A stretch of 34,619 nt of DNA. It comes from Gammaproteobacteria bacterium. Its GTDB lineage: Bacteria; Pseudomonadota; Gammaproteobacteria; RBG-16-57-12. The position numbers and the translations under genes are program-made. Under the pieces are notes generated by a model, which did no database searches, was not told where the DNA came from, and was given only the letters and a program-made list of their open reading frames with translations. The stretch spans positions 1 to 34,619 of the forward strand of contig JAKIVC010000030.1 in the NCBI GenBank assembly GCA_021647245.1, read 5' to 3'. This document shows positions 1 through 9,374 of this stretch, in pieces. Each line of letters begins with the position of its first letter. The first letter of the stretch is position 1.

Positions 1-111
1 AGACTACTTACATCGATAGTTCTTTCGATCTACCTCTAACGCAAGCACCCACACAGATTACTTGATCAATTTTTTAAAGAGCGGTTCGAGTCTTTCGATT
101 CGAGGTGGCGA
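1..111 (-). promoter_or_regulatory. rRNA operon leader with boxB-boxA-boxC antitermination elements
   Basis: Read on the minus strand, 82-74 is GCTCTTTAA, the core of the rRNA boxA that binds NusB/S10. It is preceded at about 107-89 by a hairpin with a GAAA loop (boxB-like) and followed at about 58-38 by the GTGTGGGTGCTTGCG block typical of boxC in gammaproteobacterial 16S leaders. The leader runs off the window at position 1, so the 16S rRNA gene itself is not present but should begin within some tens of bases beyond the edge. Nothing protein-coding is visible in 1-470. Confidence 0.85.
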
Positions 112-139
112 ATTATACTCCGCCAGTTTTGCTTGTCAA
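112..139 (-). promoter_or_regulatory. rRNA operon proximal promoter (P2-like)
   Basis: On the minus strand a perfect -35 TTGACA (139-134), a 16-base spacer and a perfect -10 TATAAT (117-112) lie just upstream of the boxB/boxA leader. The sequence upstream of the -35 (about 140-180) is very AT-rich, as expected of an UP element. The 16-base spacer is usual for rRNA promoters. Confidence 0.85.
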
Positions 140-292
140 TAAGTATTTAAAATTATCTACTTATCAAATACTTAAACAACAATATGCGCTTGCTAAGTAC
201 CGACTCATTCCAATCATGAACTTATTATTTAACCCTAAGTACAATCCGGCTTCGCCGCTTCTCTGCCCGGCTTTAACCTGACTGAGCGGCGC

Positions 293-320
293 ATTCTACG
301 CCTTTTCTATCCACCGTCAA
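293..320 (-). promoter_or_regulatory. rRNA operon distal promoter (P1-like)
   Basis: On the minus strand -35 TTGACG (320-315), a 16-base spacer and -10 TAGAAT (298-293) are followed by a GC-rich discriminator (TGCGCCGCTC), a mark of stringently controlled rRNA promoters. The bases upstream of the -35 (321-355) are AT-rich, a likely UP element. The remaining sequence up to 470 shows only a 5-bp inverted repeat (447-461) just beyond tyrS and no clear terminator. Confidence 0.8.
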
Positions 321-470
321 TAACTTTCTTAGGTTTATTTTACATCGAGAAAAATAGGCTTTCTGCGAGCCATGCTAGGCCGACCCATTCCGGGTGTTTC
401 ACGAGTTTACGCAAAGATCGACAGGCGCTTGGTTTTGCAGGGAGATTGCGCAATTCGCGCATTATCTAGG

Positions 471-1670
471 CTATACAACCTTAACTTTGGCAAAGCGACG
501 CTTTCCAACCTGATAGACATGTTCACTGCCCAAACTCATTTTTAAACGCACATCCTCCACACGCTCACCATCTATTTTGACAGCACCCTGCTTAACCATA
601 CGCATTGCATCCGAGGTACTTGGGGTTAAGCCCACGGCTTTCAATAGCGAGGCGATACCTATCACGCCATCCACTGCGGTTACACTCTTCTCCTCAATCG
701 CATCCGGCATCGCTCCTTTTTGAAAGCGCTGAATAAAAGCCTCTACAGCCTTGTCGCCCTCCTCTTTCCCATGGAATCTGGCAACCAGCTCGCGACCCAA
801 CTCAAACTTAACATCTCGTGGGTTTTTGCCCTGCCTCACCTCTTCTCTCCACGCTTCGATCTCTGACATCGGGCGAAAACTCAGTAATTCAAAATATCGC
901 CACATAAGCTCATCCGATATGGACATCAACTTACCAAACTGATCATCAGGAGCATCATTTATGCCAATATAGTTATTGAGTGATTTGGACATTTTTTGTA
1001 CGCCATCCAGCCCCTCAAGAATCGGCATTGTCATCACTACCTGCGGTTTTTGCCCAAATGATGTTTGCAGCTGACGGCCCACCAATAGATTGAACTTCTG
1101 ATCGGTACCACCCAACTCCACATCTGCCTTCATGGCTACTGAGTCATAGCCTTGTATTAATGGGTAGAGGAATTCATGGATTGAGATTGATTGCCCCGAG
1201 TTATAACGCTTGCTGAAATCATCCCGCTCCAACATGCGTGCAACCGTGTGCTTACCTGCCAACTGAATCAAATCGGCGGATGACATTTCATTCATCCAGC
1301 TGGAGTTAAACATCACTAATGTTTTTTCCGGATCAAGCACCTTGAAAATTTGCTGCTCGTAGGTCTTTGCATTTTCAATCACATCATCACGTGTCAACGG
1401 TGGACGTGTGGCACTCTTACCCGTTGGGTCACCAATCATCGCGGTGAAGTCGCCGATAAGGAACATCACCTCATGACCGAGATTCTGGAAACAACGCAGC
1501 TTGTTAAGCAATACGGTGTGCCCAAGATGAAGATCGGGCGCCGTTGGGTCGAAGCCTGCCTTTATCCGCAACGACTTACCCTGCTTGAGCTTCTCAACAA
1601 GCTCATCCTCCAGCAGCAACTCTTCGACACCGCGCTTTATTTCTGTTAGCTGCCTTTGCAACTCAGACAT
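471..1670 (-). CDS. tyrS: Tyrosyl-tRNA synthetase (TyrZ type)
   Basis: Charges tRNA-Tyr with tyrosine in the cytoplasm. The 399-residue protein is a complete class I synthetase: the HIGH-type motif HLGH is at residues 48-51, KMSKS at 226-230, the tyrosine/tRNA binding Rossmann core lies between, and a C-terminal S4 RNA-binding domain occupies about 337-397. The length and N-terminus match the 399-residue TyrZ of Pseudomonas rather than the 424-residue E. coli TyrS. The ATG is preceded by GGAGG six bases upstream. The gene is divergent from the M23 peptidase gene and lies upstream of an rRNA operon, an arrangement also seen in Pseudomonas. The leader shows no T-box. Confidence 0.97.
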   Translation of the reverse strand: MSELQRQLTEIKRGVEELLLEDELVEKLKQGKSLRIKAGFDPTAPDLHLGHTVLLNKLRCFQNLGHEVMFLIGDFTAMIGDPTGKSATRPPLTRDDVIENAKTYEQQIFKVLDPEKTLVMFNSSWMNEMSSADLIQLAGKHTVARMLERDDFSKRYNSGQSISIHEFLYPLIQGYDSVAMKADVELGGTDQKFNLLVGRQLQTSFGQKPQVVMTMPILEGLDGVQKMSKSLNNYIGINDAPDDQFGKLMSISDELMWRYFELLSFRPMSEIEAWREEVRQGKNPRDVKFELGRELVARFHGKEEGDKAVEAFIQRFQKGAMPDAIEEKSVTAVDGVIGIASLLKAVGLTPSTSDAMRMVKQGAVKIDGERVEDVRLKMSLGSEHVYQVGKRRFAKVKVV

Positions 1671-1781
1671 ATTTCCTCCAACTTGACTCTAATTCTTGTT
1701 ACCACGAACTGAATGATATCAGCTCAACACCCCTCATTATCCCACACTCCACCCATTGGGCAAAACAGCCGTAAAAAGAGT

Positions 1782-1840
1782 AAAAGTTGAGGCGCGGCTC
1801 TCAAGCTTGGGAGCCGCACCGTCGCAATCACTCAACTTTT
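1782..1840. repeat. Nested inverted repeat between tyrS and the M23 peptidase gene
   Basis: An outer pair, AAAAGTTGA (1782-1790) and TCAACTTTT (1832-1840), encloses an inner stem GCGGCTC (1794-1800) / GAGCCGC (1811-1817) that extends to GG/CC at 1791-1792 and 1819-1820 across one mismatch. The plus strand could fold into a two-part stem ending in a T-rich run, so it may be a 5' leader structure, a small RNA, or a DNA-level repeat. Function unknown. Confidence 0.6.
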
Positions 1841-1907
1841 ATTATATAGTTCCAATATCAGAGAGTAGGCGCTTCGCTATAGTGTATGAAACAGCAACCA
1901 GGTCAAC

Positions 1908-3272
1908 ATGATTAATCACGACTTCAAATCTGGGAAACTAAAAAATCCCTCCGCCCTAAAAAACAGGCTCTCAACAACTCACTGGATACTATTAAGTTGC
2001 GGAATCCTGTTAGCTGCAGTGATTACCCTGCTACCAACAAACGATGCGGAGGCTACCCGTGCTGCAAGTAGCGATCACTTACCGCTAAAAAATCTCCAAT
2101 TAAGTATCCCGCCGCAAATTGAGTCCGTTGCAACCACGCCTACTAAGGAGAGTGCGCCGCCTACCTTTCAAGAGAACAATGTGACGGTCAAAAAAGGGGA
2201 TACACTTGCGGCCATCTTCAAGCGCGAAGGGTTTAGCCCTCGCGAACTGCACGATATAATGCAACTTGGGCCTGTAACGGCCGCACTCAAAGATATACGC
2301 CCTGGGCACTCTCTAGCGTTCCGCGCCGATAATACGAAACAATTAGCGGGACTGAGCTATAAAACGGATGCCACCCACACATTAATTATTGAGCGTGATA
2401 GCAAAGGCTTTAGCGCCCGAGAAGAGATACGCTCACCCGAGCTGCGTATTACACATGCCAGCGCCACCATTAGCAGCTCGCTCTACCGGTCTGGGCAACA
2501 GGCGGGACTTACTGATAACCTCATCATGGAGCTGGCGGGAATTTTTGGCTGGGACATTGATTTCGCATTGGATATACGCCAAGGGGATCGCTTTACCGTC
2601 CTTTATGAGGAGAAATACCTTGATGGTGAGAGGATAGGCTACGGCGATATCGTAGCCGCACAATTTACCAACAGAGGGAAAACCTTTGAAGCTGTCCGCT
2701 TCACCAATGCAAAAGGGGTCAACCAATATTTCACCCCCGAAGGACGCAGTATGCGGAAGGCATTCCTTCGCTCACCCGTCGACTTCCGGCGCATATCATC
2801 ACGTTTCACCCGTGAACGACACCACCCCGTCCTCGGCAAGAAACGCCCTCACCGTGGCGTTGACTATGCAGCCGCTACGGGGACCCCCATAAAAGCAGCG
2901 GGTGATGGTAAAATCATATTCCGAGGAACAAAAGGGGGTTATGGCACGACCGTAGTGATCCAGCACGGGACACAATATACGACGCTCTACGCTCATCTTT
3001 CCAATTTCAAACGCGGACAAAAAAAGGGTAGTTACGTTAAACAAGGCGATATTATTGGTTTTGTCGGCAGCTCCGGGCTTGCCACAGGGCCACACCTTCA
3101 CTATGAGTTCCGTGTCAATGGCACACACCGCAACCCACTGACCGTTAAGTTCCCAGATGCACAACCCATCAAGACCGCCTACAAAAAAGAGTTTTTGGCA
3201 CAAACCCAACCTATTTTGGCCCAGCTAAATGTTTTAAGCCGTGGCATTGCACTGGCCAAAAACAGCCTCTAA
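1908..3272 (+). CDS. M23 family murein DD-endopeptidase (MepM-like)
   Basis: Predicted membrane-anchored periplasmic peptidoglycan hydrolase of 454 residues that would cut peptide cross-links in murein. Residues 26-43 form one N-terminal membrane segment. An OapA/LysM-like region spans about 91-140 (VKKGDTL start), a Csd3-like second domain about 200-265, and the LytM/M23 zinc peptidase domain about 305-415, with the metal ligands H315xxxD319 and H396xH398. Start: ATG at 1908 with only a weak ribosome site. Its TAA stop shares one base with the ATG of anmK, so the two genes are translationally coupled; hydrolase and anhydromuropeptide-recycling kinase fit one cell-wall turnover unit. Pseudomonas has the same pair beside tyrZ. 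Confidence 0.93.
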   Translation: MINHDFKSGKLKNPSALKNRLSTTHWILLSCGILLAAVITLLPTNDAEATRAASSDHLPLKNLQLSIPPQIESVATTPTKESAPPTFQENNVTVKKGDTLAAIFKREGFSPRELHDIMQLGPVTAALKDIRPGHSLAFRADNTKQLAGLSYKTDATHTLIIERDSKGFSAREEIRSPELRITHASATISSSLYRSGQQAGLTDNLIMELAGIFGWDIDFALDIRQGDRFTVLYEEKYLDGERIGYGDIVAAQFTNRGKTFEAVRFTNAKGVNQYFTPEGRSMRKAFLRSPVDFRRISSRFTRERHHPVLGKKRPHRGVDYAAATGTPIKAAGDGKIIFRGTKGGYGTTVVIQHGTQYTTLYAHLSNFKRGQKKGSYVKQGDIIGFVGSSGLATGPHLHYEFRVNGTHRNPLTVKFPDAQPIKTAYKKEFLAQTQPILAQLNVLSRGIALAKNSL

Positions 3273-4399
3273 TGAGAGACAAAGCAACTCGCCGTGAGAT
3301 CTATATCGGCCTGATGTCGGGCACCAGTTTAGATGCCGTAGATAGTGTCGCTATCGAGTTCTGCAACGACCAACTCTCTCTCTTAGGTACTCTCAGCACT
3401 GAAATGCCAGCGCAACTGCGCAAAAAAATTATTGCATTATGCGCACCAGGCAATAATGAGCTGGAGCGATCAGGAGCGCTCGATTACCAGCTGGGAGAGC
3501 TCTTTTCAGATACAGTACTTCAGCTCCTCCACAAACAACAGCTCTCTCCAAACCAGATCACCGCCATTGGCAGCCATGGGCAGACTATACGCCACCGCCC
3601 GGACGCAAAACCGCCCTTCACAATTCAAATAGGCTCGGCTGCCGTGATTGCTCAGCGCACCGGAATCACCACCGTCGCAGACTTCCGCAGCCGTGACATT
3701 GCAGCGGGAGGAGAGGGCGCACCGCTAGTCCCAGCCTTTCATGCACTGTTATTTGACTCAGAACAAGAGCAGCGCTGCATTCTTAATATCGGTGGCATTG
3801 CCAATCTTACTTTTTTATCCGGCAAAGCAGGAAGCGTGGTGAGTGGTTTTGATTGCGGGCCCGGTAACTTATTGATGAATGCTTGGTGCGAACGCCATAT
3901 ACAGCAGCGTTACGACATTGATGGCCAATGGGCCAGAACCGGCCGTGTAGTGCAGCCACTTCTGGAGAGCCTACTCCAAGAAGAATACATCCAGCGCCCT
4001 CCACCAAAAAGTACTGGCCGTGAACTCTTTAACATTGAATGGCTTGACCAGCATTTAAAGGCATTTCCATCAACCTCTCCCCAGGATGTGCAGGCGACAC
4101 TGTGTGAGTTGACCGCCTCCTGCATTGCCATGGCGGTCAATAGACACCCCACTGCCATTTCAGCCGTATATGTCTGTGGTGGTGGGGCGCATAACAAACA
4201 ACTCATGCGCCGATTAAAGCAGCTACTAGAAGCTCCGTTCCTTCACTCCAGCAAAAAAATAGGCCTCGACCCTGATTGGGTAGAGGCCTGCGCTTTTGCC
4301 TGGCTGGCACGGCAAACATTAAATAGTGCCACGGGTAACTTACCGGAGGTGACGGGGGCGGAGCAGCCGGTCATTCTCGGCGCTATTCACCCTGTCTAA
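3272..4399 (+). CDS. anmK: Anhydro-N-acetylmuramic acid kinase
   Basis: Cytoplasmic kinase that opens and phosphorylates 1,6-anhydro-MurNAc released from murein turnover, giving MurNAc-6-phosphate for recycling. The 375 residues are the usual family length. The N-terminal ATP-binding signature GLMSGTSLDAVD is at residues 13-24, the RDIAAGGEGAPLVP block at 141-154, and the conserved GFDCGPGN with the presumed catalytic Asp194 at 193-200; a VCGGGAHN block near the C-terminus also fits the family. The ATG overlaps the stop of the upstream murein hydrolase by one base. The gene ends 16 bases from the convergent citrate synthase gene. Confidence 0.96.
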   Translation: MRDKATRREIYIGLMSGTSLDAVDSVAIEFCNDQLSLLGTLSTEMPAQLRKKIIALCAPGNNELERSGALDYQLGELFSDTVLQLLHKQQLSPNQITAIGSHGQTIRHRPDAKPPFTIQIGSAAVIAQRTGITTVADFRSRDIAAGGEGAPLVPAFHALLFDSEQEQRCILNIGGIANLTFLSGKAGSVVSGFDCGPGNLLMNAWCERHIQQRYDIDGQWARTGRVVQPLLESLLQEEYIQRPPPKSTGRELFNIEWLDQHLKAFPSTSPQDVQATLCELTASCIAMAVNRHPTAISAVYVCGGGAHNKQLMRRLKQLLEAPFLHSSKKIGLDPDWVEACAFAWLARQTLNSATGNLPEVTGAEQPVILGAIHPV

Positions 4400-4415
4400 G
4401 CATAAGAGTGTTCTG

Positions 4416-5573
4416 CTATCGTTTATCTAATGGCACATACTCTCGTTGTGGCTCACCTATATAGACTTGAGTCGGCCGGAAAATACGATTATCCAATAAC
4501 TGCTCACGCCAGTGTGCTAACCAACCCGCCGCACGGGATATGGCAAAGATCGTGGTGAACTGATCAACCGGGATGCCCATTTCGCGATACAAAATCCCCG
4601 AGTAAAAATCAACATTCGGGTAGACACCCTTCTCTGCCAACCGCTCTTCTGCGGCTTCTTCCAGCGCCATGGCGGTCTCAAACATCGGGTCAAGCGCACT
4701 CCCTTTGCTCTCCATCAGCTCCAGCGTCAGCTTTTGCAGAATGGTGGCGCGAGGGTCTTTTACCTGGTACTCGCGGTGCCCTAAGCCCCAGATCTTCTCT
4801 TTATTGGCCAGTTTCTTATCCAGCCAGGCGACCACATTGGATGGGGAGCCGATTTCACCCAGCATATCCAGCACTTTTTCATTCGCCCCACCATGCAGTG
4901 GCCCTGAGAGGGTACCAATTGCCGCCGCAATAACACTGGTGGGTGAAGCCAGCGTGGAGCTGGTAACCAGTGAAGCAAAGGTGGAGGCATTGATCGTATG
5001 CTCCGCATGGAGAATCAAGCAGGTATCGAAGATTTTAGCCAGCATCGGGTCGGGCTCTTCACGATTGAGCATAAAGAGGAAGTTTTCTGCAAACGATAAA
5101 TCATAGCGCGGCTCTTCAGGGTCATAACCACTGCGGATATGCTCCCACATGGTGACAATAACCGGCATACGTGCCAGGATTTTCACCGTCATGTTATGCA
5201 CATAATCGAGATCGTTACACATTTCCGGGCTGGTCAAACAGTCGTTCGCGGGATAAAACATTCCCAGACTCGCCACCGCCGTTTGTAGCATCTCCATGGG
5301 GTGGCCACTGGCAGGTAACGACTCCATCATCGAACGAATATTATATTTAACCCGGCGGTTTGCCTTCAGTTGTTCATCAAAGAGCGCAAGCTCGTCAGCC
5401 GATGGCAGCCGCCCATCCAACAACAGTAGTGTCGTCTCTTCAAAGCTACTGTGCTTACTCAGCTGCTCAATCGAGTAACCACGGTATGAAAGGATTCCTT
5501 TTTCACCGTCAATATCCGAAATGTTTGATTTGGTCGCTGGCACACCCGCCAAGCCTGGCAAATATTCACTCAT
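4416..5573 (-). CDS. Citrate synthase, short (about 385 aa) form
   Basis: Condenses acetyl-CoA and oxaloacetate to citrate at entry to the TCA cycle. Family features: LHAEHTINAST (His192), GPLHGGANE (His227), GLGHREYQ (His266) and PNVDFYSG (Asp322), covering the catalytic His/His/Asp and the oxaloacetate-binding histidine. At 385 residues it belongs to the short citrate/2-methylcitrate synthase type rather than the 427-residue NADH-regulated E. coli GltA, so 2-methylcitrate synthase (PrpC) is an alternative; no other prp genes are nearby. Start: the frame is open to 5621, but the ATG at 5573 has an AAGGTG ribosome site and gives the conserved N-terminus MSEYLPGLAG. Last gene of the minus-strand run. 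Confidence 0.92.
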   Translation of the reverse strand: MSEYLPGLAGVPATKSNISDIDGEKGILSYRGYSIEQLSKHSSFEETTLLLLDGRLPSADELALFDEQLKANRRVKYNIRSMMESLPASGHPMEMLQTAVASLGMFYPANDCLTSPEMCNDLDYVHNMTVKILARMPVIVTMWEHIRSGYDPEEPRYDLSFAENFLFMLNREEPDPMLAKIFDTCLILHAEHTINASTFASLVTSSTLASPTSVIAAAIGTLSGPLHGGANEKVLDMLGEIGSPSNVVAWLDKKLANKEKIWGLGHREYQVKDPRATILQKLTLELMESKGSALDPMFETAMALEEAAEERLAEKGVYPNVDFYSGILYREMGIPVDQFTTIFAISRAAGWLAHWREQLLDNRIFRPTQVYIGEPQREYVPLDKR

Positions 5574-5662
5574 CGATTTTTCACCTTTTACGCTGTGCAA
5601 AAGAAAAAGGAGGCTTAACACCTCCTATTTTTGTGGGTCACCCCGTCAACTCAAAACGGCTA

Positions 5663-6019
5663 TCAAACTGAAAATGACGAACCGCAACCACACGTTGTTG
5701 ATGCATTCGGATTGCGAATGACAAACTGAGACCCTTCCAGCCCTTCAGTATAGTCAATCTCAGCACCGACAAGATACTGGTAACTCATCGGGTCAATTAA
5801 GAGTTTAACCCCATCATTCTCGACACATGTGTCACCATCATTAACGGCTTCATCAAATGTAAAACCGTATTGAAACCCGGAACAACCGCCGCCTGATATA
5901 AAGACTCGCAGCATTAAGGCATCATTTGCCTCTTCGACAATGAGTGCTTTAACCTTGCTGGCCGCTGAATCGGTAAAAATAATAGGGTTCTCTTCTTCAA
6001 TCGCTAATTCAGTCAACAC
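5663..6019 (-). CDS. erpA: Iron-sulfur cluster insertion protein ErpA (A-type carrier)
   Basis: A-type Fe-S carrier that passes [4Fe-4S] clusters to apoproteins, notably those of isoprenoid synthesis and respiration. The 118-residue protein has the three conserved cysteines: Cys46 in [10 protein letters not shown] and Cys110/Cys112 in the C-terminal CGCGSSF. An acidic N-terminal extension precedes the HesB/IscA fold, as in ErpA. The start is GTG at 6019 with a strong GGAGG ribosome site six bases upstream. It lies 28 bases downstream of the bactofilin gene. erpA near argC and anmK is also the order in Pseudomonas. Confidence 0.95.
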   Translation of the reverse strand: MLTELAIEEENPIIFTDSAASKVKALIVEEANDALMLRVFISGGGCSGFQYGFTFDEAVNDGDTCVENDGVKLLIDPMSYQYLVGAEIDYTEGLEGSQFVIRNPNASTTCGCGSSFSV

Positions 6020-6047
6020 TTAACCTCCTCTCCAAAACCAATAACAC

Positions 6048-6506
6048 TTAATGTGGGGCCTTCTCGTCAAGATAGCCCATTACGGCAGATTCTACCACGT
6101 CTTGCTGCTCTTTTACGCCAACCGCATCTTTCTGCTGCTGCTCCTTGGACTGATGAACCAGACTACCGTTCACTTCAGCTCCCATTGCCATTTCGAGAAG
6201 ATCATAATAGACATCGCCCTCCACTCGCGCTTCAGAAGCCAATTCAACACTTTCAGAAGAGTAAACATCTCCTTTTACCTTGCCATTCAGAACCACATGA
6301 TCAACCTGAACATTGCCTTCGATATAACCCTGCTTGCTAACAATCAGAGTCGACGTGCCTTCGCCATCAGAGACAATATTGCCAATAATTTTTCCATCAA
6401 CATGCAGACCACCGTTAAAGAGTAAGTCGCCATGGATGACGGTATTTGGGCCGATCAATGAGTCAATTTTACCATTGGCATTACTCTTTTTTTTCTTATC
6501 CCACAT
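6048..6506 (-). CDS. Bactofilin family polymer-forming cytoskeletal protein
   Basis: The 152-residue protein consists of a short basic N-terminus, a bactofilin (DUF583) beta-helical core at about residues 15-115 built from short repeats such as GKIIGNI, GNVQVDHVVLNGKVKGDV and EGDVYYD, and a charged Gln/Lys-rich tail. Bactofilins polymerise without nucleotide and localise cell-wall enzymes or define cell shape. The ATG at 6506 has GAGGTG upstream. It is in line with the coiled-coil membrane protein and erpA; the nearby M23 peptidase and anmK are wall-related, and bactofilins often work with M23 peptidases, so a functional link is possible but inferred. Confidence 0.92.
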   Translation of the reverse strand: MWDKKKKSNANGKIDSLIGPNTVIHGDLLFNGGLHVDGKIIGNIVSDGEGTSTLIVSKQGYIEGNVQVDHVVLNGKVKGDVYSSESVELASEARVEGDVYYDLLEMAMGAEVNGSLVHQSKEQQQKDAVGVKEQQDVVESAVMGYLDEKAPH

Positions 6507-6564
6507 AGTTCACCTCACTTTAGCCAAGCTTCCGGACTAGTATTTTTAACAAAAAACGAGGAAC

Positions 6565-7290
6565 CTACCGCCCCTCGATCACCGCTCCTGGCCAGGAAAA
6601 ACGTTCACTTATAGTGTTTCCACCACGCCGCGGCTTGACAACCACCTCAACCGAGCGCGGCGAGAAGCCATCAGGCAGCCGTAGGCTGCCCTCAAACATC
6701 TGAAAATATTTAAATCGGTAGTTTAGTGTTTTCTTTGCGCCATCATCAACCTCCTGAAGCGAGAGGTGATGAGCACGCCCCTCTAAAACACCGGAAAGCG
6801 TGATCTCCACCACCCCCCTTGTCACCCGCTCATTCTTTAAAACCTGGGTTAGCACCAGCTGGTAGTGAAACAGCTGTGCGGCGGCCAAGGGTACAATCTT
6901 TAAGCGCTGAATAAGCGTGCCGGATCTAGCCTCAGACGGCGAAACAATGCCTCGATAAAAAGCGTTCTCCTCTCTCAACTCCAAAAAGGCTTGTTGCTGC
7001 TCTTTCAGCAGCGCCCTGACTTCAGTGATCGCCGCTTCATCGACCTTTTGCTCCTGGGCTGATCGTAGCAGTTGCAGCTTTAATTCATACAGCTGCGCCC
7101 GCTGCTCATCCAGTGTCAATTGCTGCTGCTCTATCTGTTGCGGCAATAACTGCAGCAGCTCACCCGCACGTTGATACCCCAGCAGGTAGCCCATTGCAAG
7201 AGCTGAAAAAAGCAGGAGAACCCGTACAAGCTGCTTCATCCATTTCGAGCGATAAGCTCTAATCTCCAGCCCTGTAGAATGATTACTCAA
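6565..7290 (-). CDS. DUF6776-like inner-membrane coiled-coil protein
   Basis: 241 residues: a short cytoplasmic N-terminus with a basic patch, one membrane segment (about residues 20-40, VRVLLLFSALAMGYLLGY), a Gln/Leu/Glu-rich coiled coil (about 45-112) and a beta-rich C-terminal domain (about 120-241). This matches the DUF6776 proteins found beside bactofilin and argC in many gammaproteobacteria. No enzymatic motif is visible. The start is a TTG at 7290, just after the argC stop and without a clear ribosome site; ATG at 7239 would remove the basic N-terminus that homologues seem to keep. Probably part of an envelope or bactofilin-associated complex; function unproven. Confidence 0.75.
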   Translation of the reverse strand: MSNHSTGLEIRAYRSKWMKQLVRVLLLFSALAMGYLLGYQRAGELLQLLPQQIEQQQLTLDEQRAQLYELKLQLLRSAQEQKVDEAAITEVRALLKEQQQAFLELREENAFYRGIVSPSEARSGTLIQRLKIVPLAAAQLFHYQLVLTQVLKNERVTRGVVEITLSGVLEGRAHHLSLQEVDDGAKKTLNYRFKYFQMFEGSLRLPDGFSPRSVEVVVKPRRGGNTISERFSWPGAVIEGR

Positions 7291-7301
7291 CTGATTTCAA
7301 A

Positions 7302-8333
7302 CTAGGGCAGCAGTGCAACATGATCAATTCCTGCCGTCTCATCCAGCCCCAGCATAATATTCATATTGTGTATCGCTTGGCCTGCTGCCCCTTTGACTAA
7401 GTTATCGATAACCGAAAGAACCACCACAACATCACTGTTTTGTGGCCGGTGTATCGCGATGCGGCATAAATTAGACCCCTTGACACTGCGCGTTTCGGGG
7501 TGCGCTCCTGCGGGTAAAACATCCACAAAACAGTCATCTGCATAACGCTGTTCATAGAGTGCCTGTAGATCAACATCCCGATCAATAACAGTCGCATACA
7601 GTGTTGCATGAATACCACGCACCATGGGTGTCAGGTGGGGAACAAACGTCAACCCTACCGGCCTGCCAGCCTGACTGCTTAATGTCTGACAAATTTCAGG
7701 CTGATGCCGATGCCCCGGCACAGCATACGCTTTCATCGACTCACTCACTTCACATAGAAGGTGTGCGACGTGCGCTTTTCTCCCTGCACCACTCACCCCA
7801 GACTTCACATCTGCAATCAAGTGGTTCACATCAGCCAGGCCCGCTTCAATCAGCGGTAAAAACCCCAGCGTGGTGGCTGTGGGGTAGCAACCCGGATTGG
7901 CAATCAAGCGGGCATTTTGAATCGCTTCACGGTTGATTTCTGGCAGACCATACACCGCCTCATCGATCAACTCGGGGCAGGCATGTGGCATGCCGTACCA
8001 CTCACTCCAGAGTGACACATCTTTAATTCGGAAGTCAGCTGCCAAGTCAATAACCTTCACGCCAGCCGCCAACAGAGCGGGCACCATCTTCATCGCCACG
8101 CCATTGGGTGTAGCAAAAAACACCACATCGCACGATGCTAAAAGTGCCAGGTCAGGCGCTTTGAAAGGGAAGTCTACATGACCCCGAAGGTTAGGAAACA
8201 TCTCAGAAACCAGCACACCGGCATCAGCACGCGAAGTCACCGCAGCCAGGATCACTCCAGGGTGCTTTACCAGCAAACGCAGCAACTCAACCCCGGTATA
8301 ACCGGTACCCCCTACCACGCCTACCTTAACCAT
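7302..8333 (-). CDS. argC: N-acetyl-gamma-glutamyl-phosphate reductase
   Basis: Third step of arginine synthesis: NADPH-dependent reduction of N-acetylglutamyl-phosphate to the semialdehyde. The 343-residue protein has the N-terminal dinucleotide motif [14 protein letters not shown] (8-21), the catalytic Cys149 in ANPGCYPTA and the [11 protein letters not shown] block. The frame is open up to 8414, but ATG at 8333 gives the conserved [14 protein letters not shown] start and follows a GGAG ribosome site eight bases upstream, so the longer start is rejected. It lies 22 bases beyond the stop of the tri-haem cytochrome frame, so the two may be cotranscribed. Confidence 0.96.
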   Translation of the reverse strand: MVKVGVVGGTGYTGVELLRLLVKHPGVILAAVTSRADAGVLVSEMFPNLRGHVDFPFKAPDLALLASCDVVFFATPNGVAMKMVPALLAAGVKVIDLAADFRIKDVSLWSEWYGMPHACPELIDEAVYGLPEINREAIQNARLIANPGCYPTATTLGFLPLIEAGLADVNHLIADVKSGVSGAGRKAHVAHLLCEVSESMKAYAVPGHRHQPEICQTLSSQAGRPVGLTFVPHLTPMVRGIHATLYATVIDRDVDLQALYEQRYADDCFVDVLPAGAHPETRSVKGSNLCRIAIHRPQNSDVVVVLSVIDNLVKGAAGQAIHNMNIMLGLDETAGIDHVALLP

Positions 8334-8355
8334 GCTGCTCACTCCAAATTTAAAT

Positions 8356-9258
8356 TTATGACTCTTTTTCCAACGGATAAAACGCCCGGTTAATGTAAGC
8401 GACCAGTGCGGCAATCTGCTCTGCCGTTAGCACTGATTTCCACGCCGGCATTTTGGTATCAACCACACCATCCTCGATCGCCTTGGTCAGCCGACTAGCG
8501 GTCATACCGGCCATCTGCTCCGGGTCAGTCAAATCGCGAGGCAGTGGCTCCAGGAAACTACCAATCCAATTTTTACCGGTGCCCGCCATGCCATGACAAA
8601 AAGCGCAGCCATCCTGAAACAGCGCCTCTCCTTGCTGCTCCTGCTCGGTCAGGTCATCAATAATGGGTTTGATGTCATGCTTGCCAAAAACAGAGGCTTC
8701 AGAAACCGCATCCGGCCTTACCGAGCGGTGTGAGTATCCGTTACGAGGGTATGAGACAGCCTTGGGAACCCATGCATCACCCTCATTTCTGACCTTACCC
8801 CGATCATGGCACGCCACGCAACTCTCCATAAAGAGTTTAAGCCCAGCGATCTGTTGCTCTGTGAGCGCCTCTTCCAGTGAATCTGTTGGGATTTCACCGG
8901 TTGCGAATGGGAACGCAATGGCATAACGCTCATGATCGGGCCAGCCATTTTTAGCGGTATGATAGCGTGTGTTATCACGCTTATTAAGCATAAACTCTTG
9001 CCGAGCAAACTCGACCACCAACTCAATTTCATCCGATGTTAACCACGCATCAAAGCTCTTCATAGCCGTGCCGGGCTTACCCAGCGTCACCACTTCCAGC
9101 ATTTTTTCTTTGGTTAACTTTAAGGGGTCAGTCGTGCGAAAGTTTCTTGGCTTTGGATCCAGATAGGTTGCCGCCTGAGTCACCGCATCACCTGAATAAC
9201 CGTGACAAAAATAGCAACGGTAGTTATAGATTGCTCGGCCCCGTTCATAGTCGGGCAC
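8356..9258 (-). CDS. Tri-haem c-type cytochrome, probable C-terminal half of a hexahaem protein
   Basis: 300 residues from a GTG at 9258, with three CxxCH haem sites (C15-H19, C147-H151, C218-H222) and candidate axial methionines in AMKSFDAWL and KMPAWKSVL. Covalent haem attachment needs export, yet this start gives no signal peptide and has no convincing ribosome site. The frame stays open upstream to 9393 and reads as plausible protein (YDPSEQIKQGGPILVAHSDY), but contains no ATG, GTG or TTG above 9258. The previous gene ends inside this stretch in the other frame, at a run of ten A. Most likely the sequence is the continuation of the upstream cytochrome, joined by frameshifting, transcript slippage, or a one-base indel in the data. 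Role: periplasmic electron transfer, partner unknown. Confidence 0.8.
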   Translation of the reverse strand: MPDYERGRAIYNYRCYFCHGYSGDAVTQAATYLDPKPRNFRTTDPLKLTKEKMLEVVTLGKPGTAMKSFDAWLTSDEIELVVEFARQEFMLNKRDNTRYHTAKNGWPDHERYAIAFPFATGEIPTDSLEEALTEQQIAGLKLFMESCVACHDRGKVRNEGDAWVPKAVSYPRNGYSHRSVRPDAVSEASVFGKHDIKPIIDDLTEQEQQGEALFQDGCAFCHGMAGTGKNWIGSFLEPLPRDLTDPEQMAGMTASRLTKAIEDGVVDTKMPAWKSVLTAEQIAALVAYINRAFYPLEKES

Positions 9259-9374
9259 ACTCTTATTTTGAGAAATGCTGAGGTAGTCAGAGTGTGCTAC
9301 CAGAATAGGGCCGCCCTGCTTTATCTGCTCACTCGGGTCATACAGTAATACCGAATCAGCAGCAGGCTCAATGG

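Noticed and set aside
1671-1907. T-box leader for tyrS
   Set aside because: The hairpin lies well upstream of the likely tyrS start region, no T-box sequence is visible, and T-boxes are essentially absent from gammaproteobacteria.
2799-3209. 136-codon minus-strand ORF
   Set aside because: Antisense to the M23 peptidase catalytic domain; no domain and no ribosome site.
5574-5621. 16-residue N-terminal extension of citrate synthase
   Set aside because: The internal ATG at 5573 has a good ribosome site and gives the conserved family N-terminus.
8334-8414. 27-residue N-terminal extension of ArgC
   Set aside because: It would overlap the upstream cytochrome frame, and the family starts at [14 protein letters not shown].
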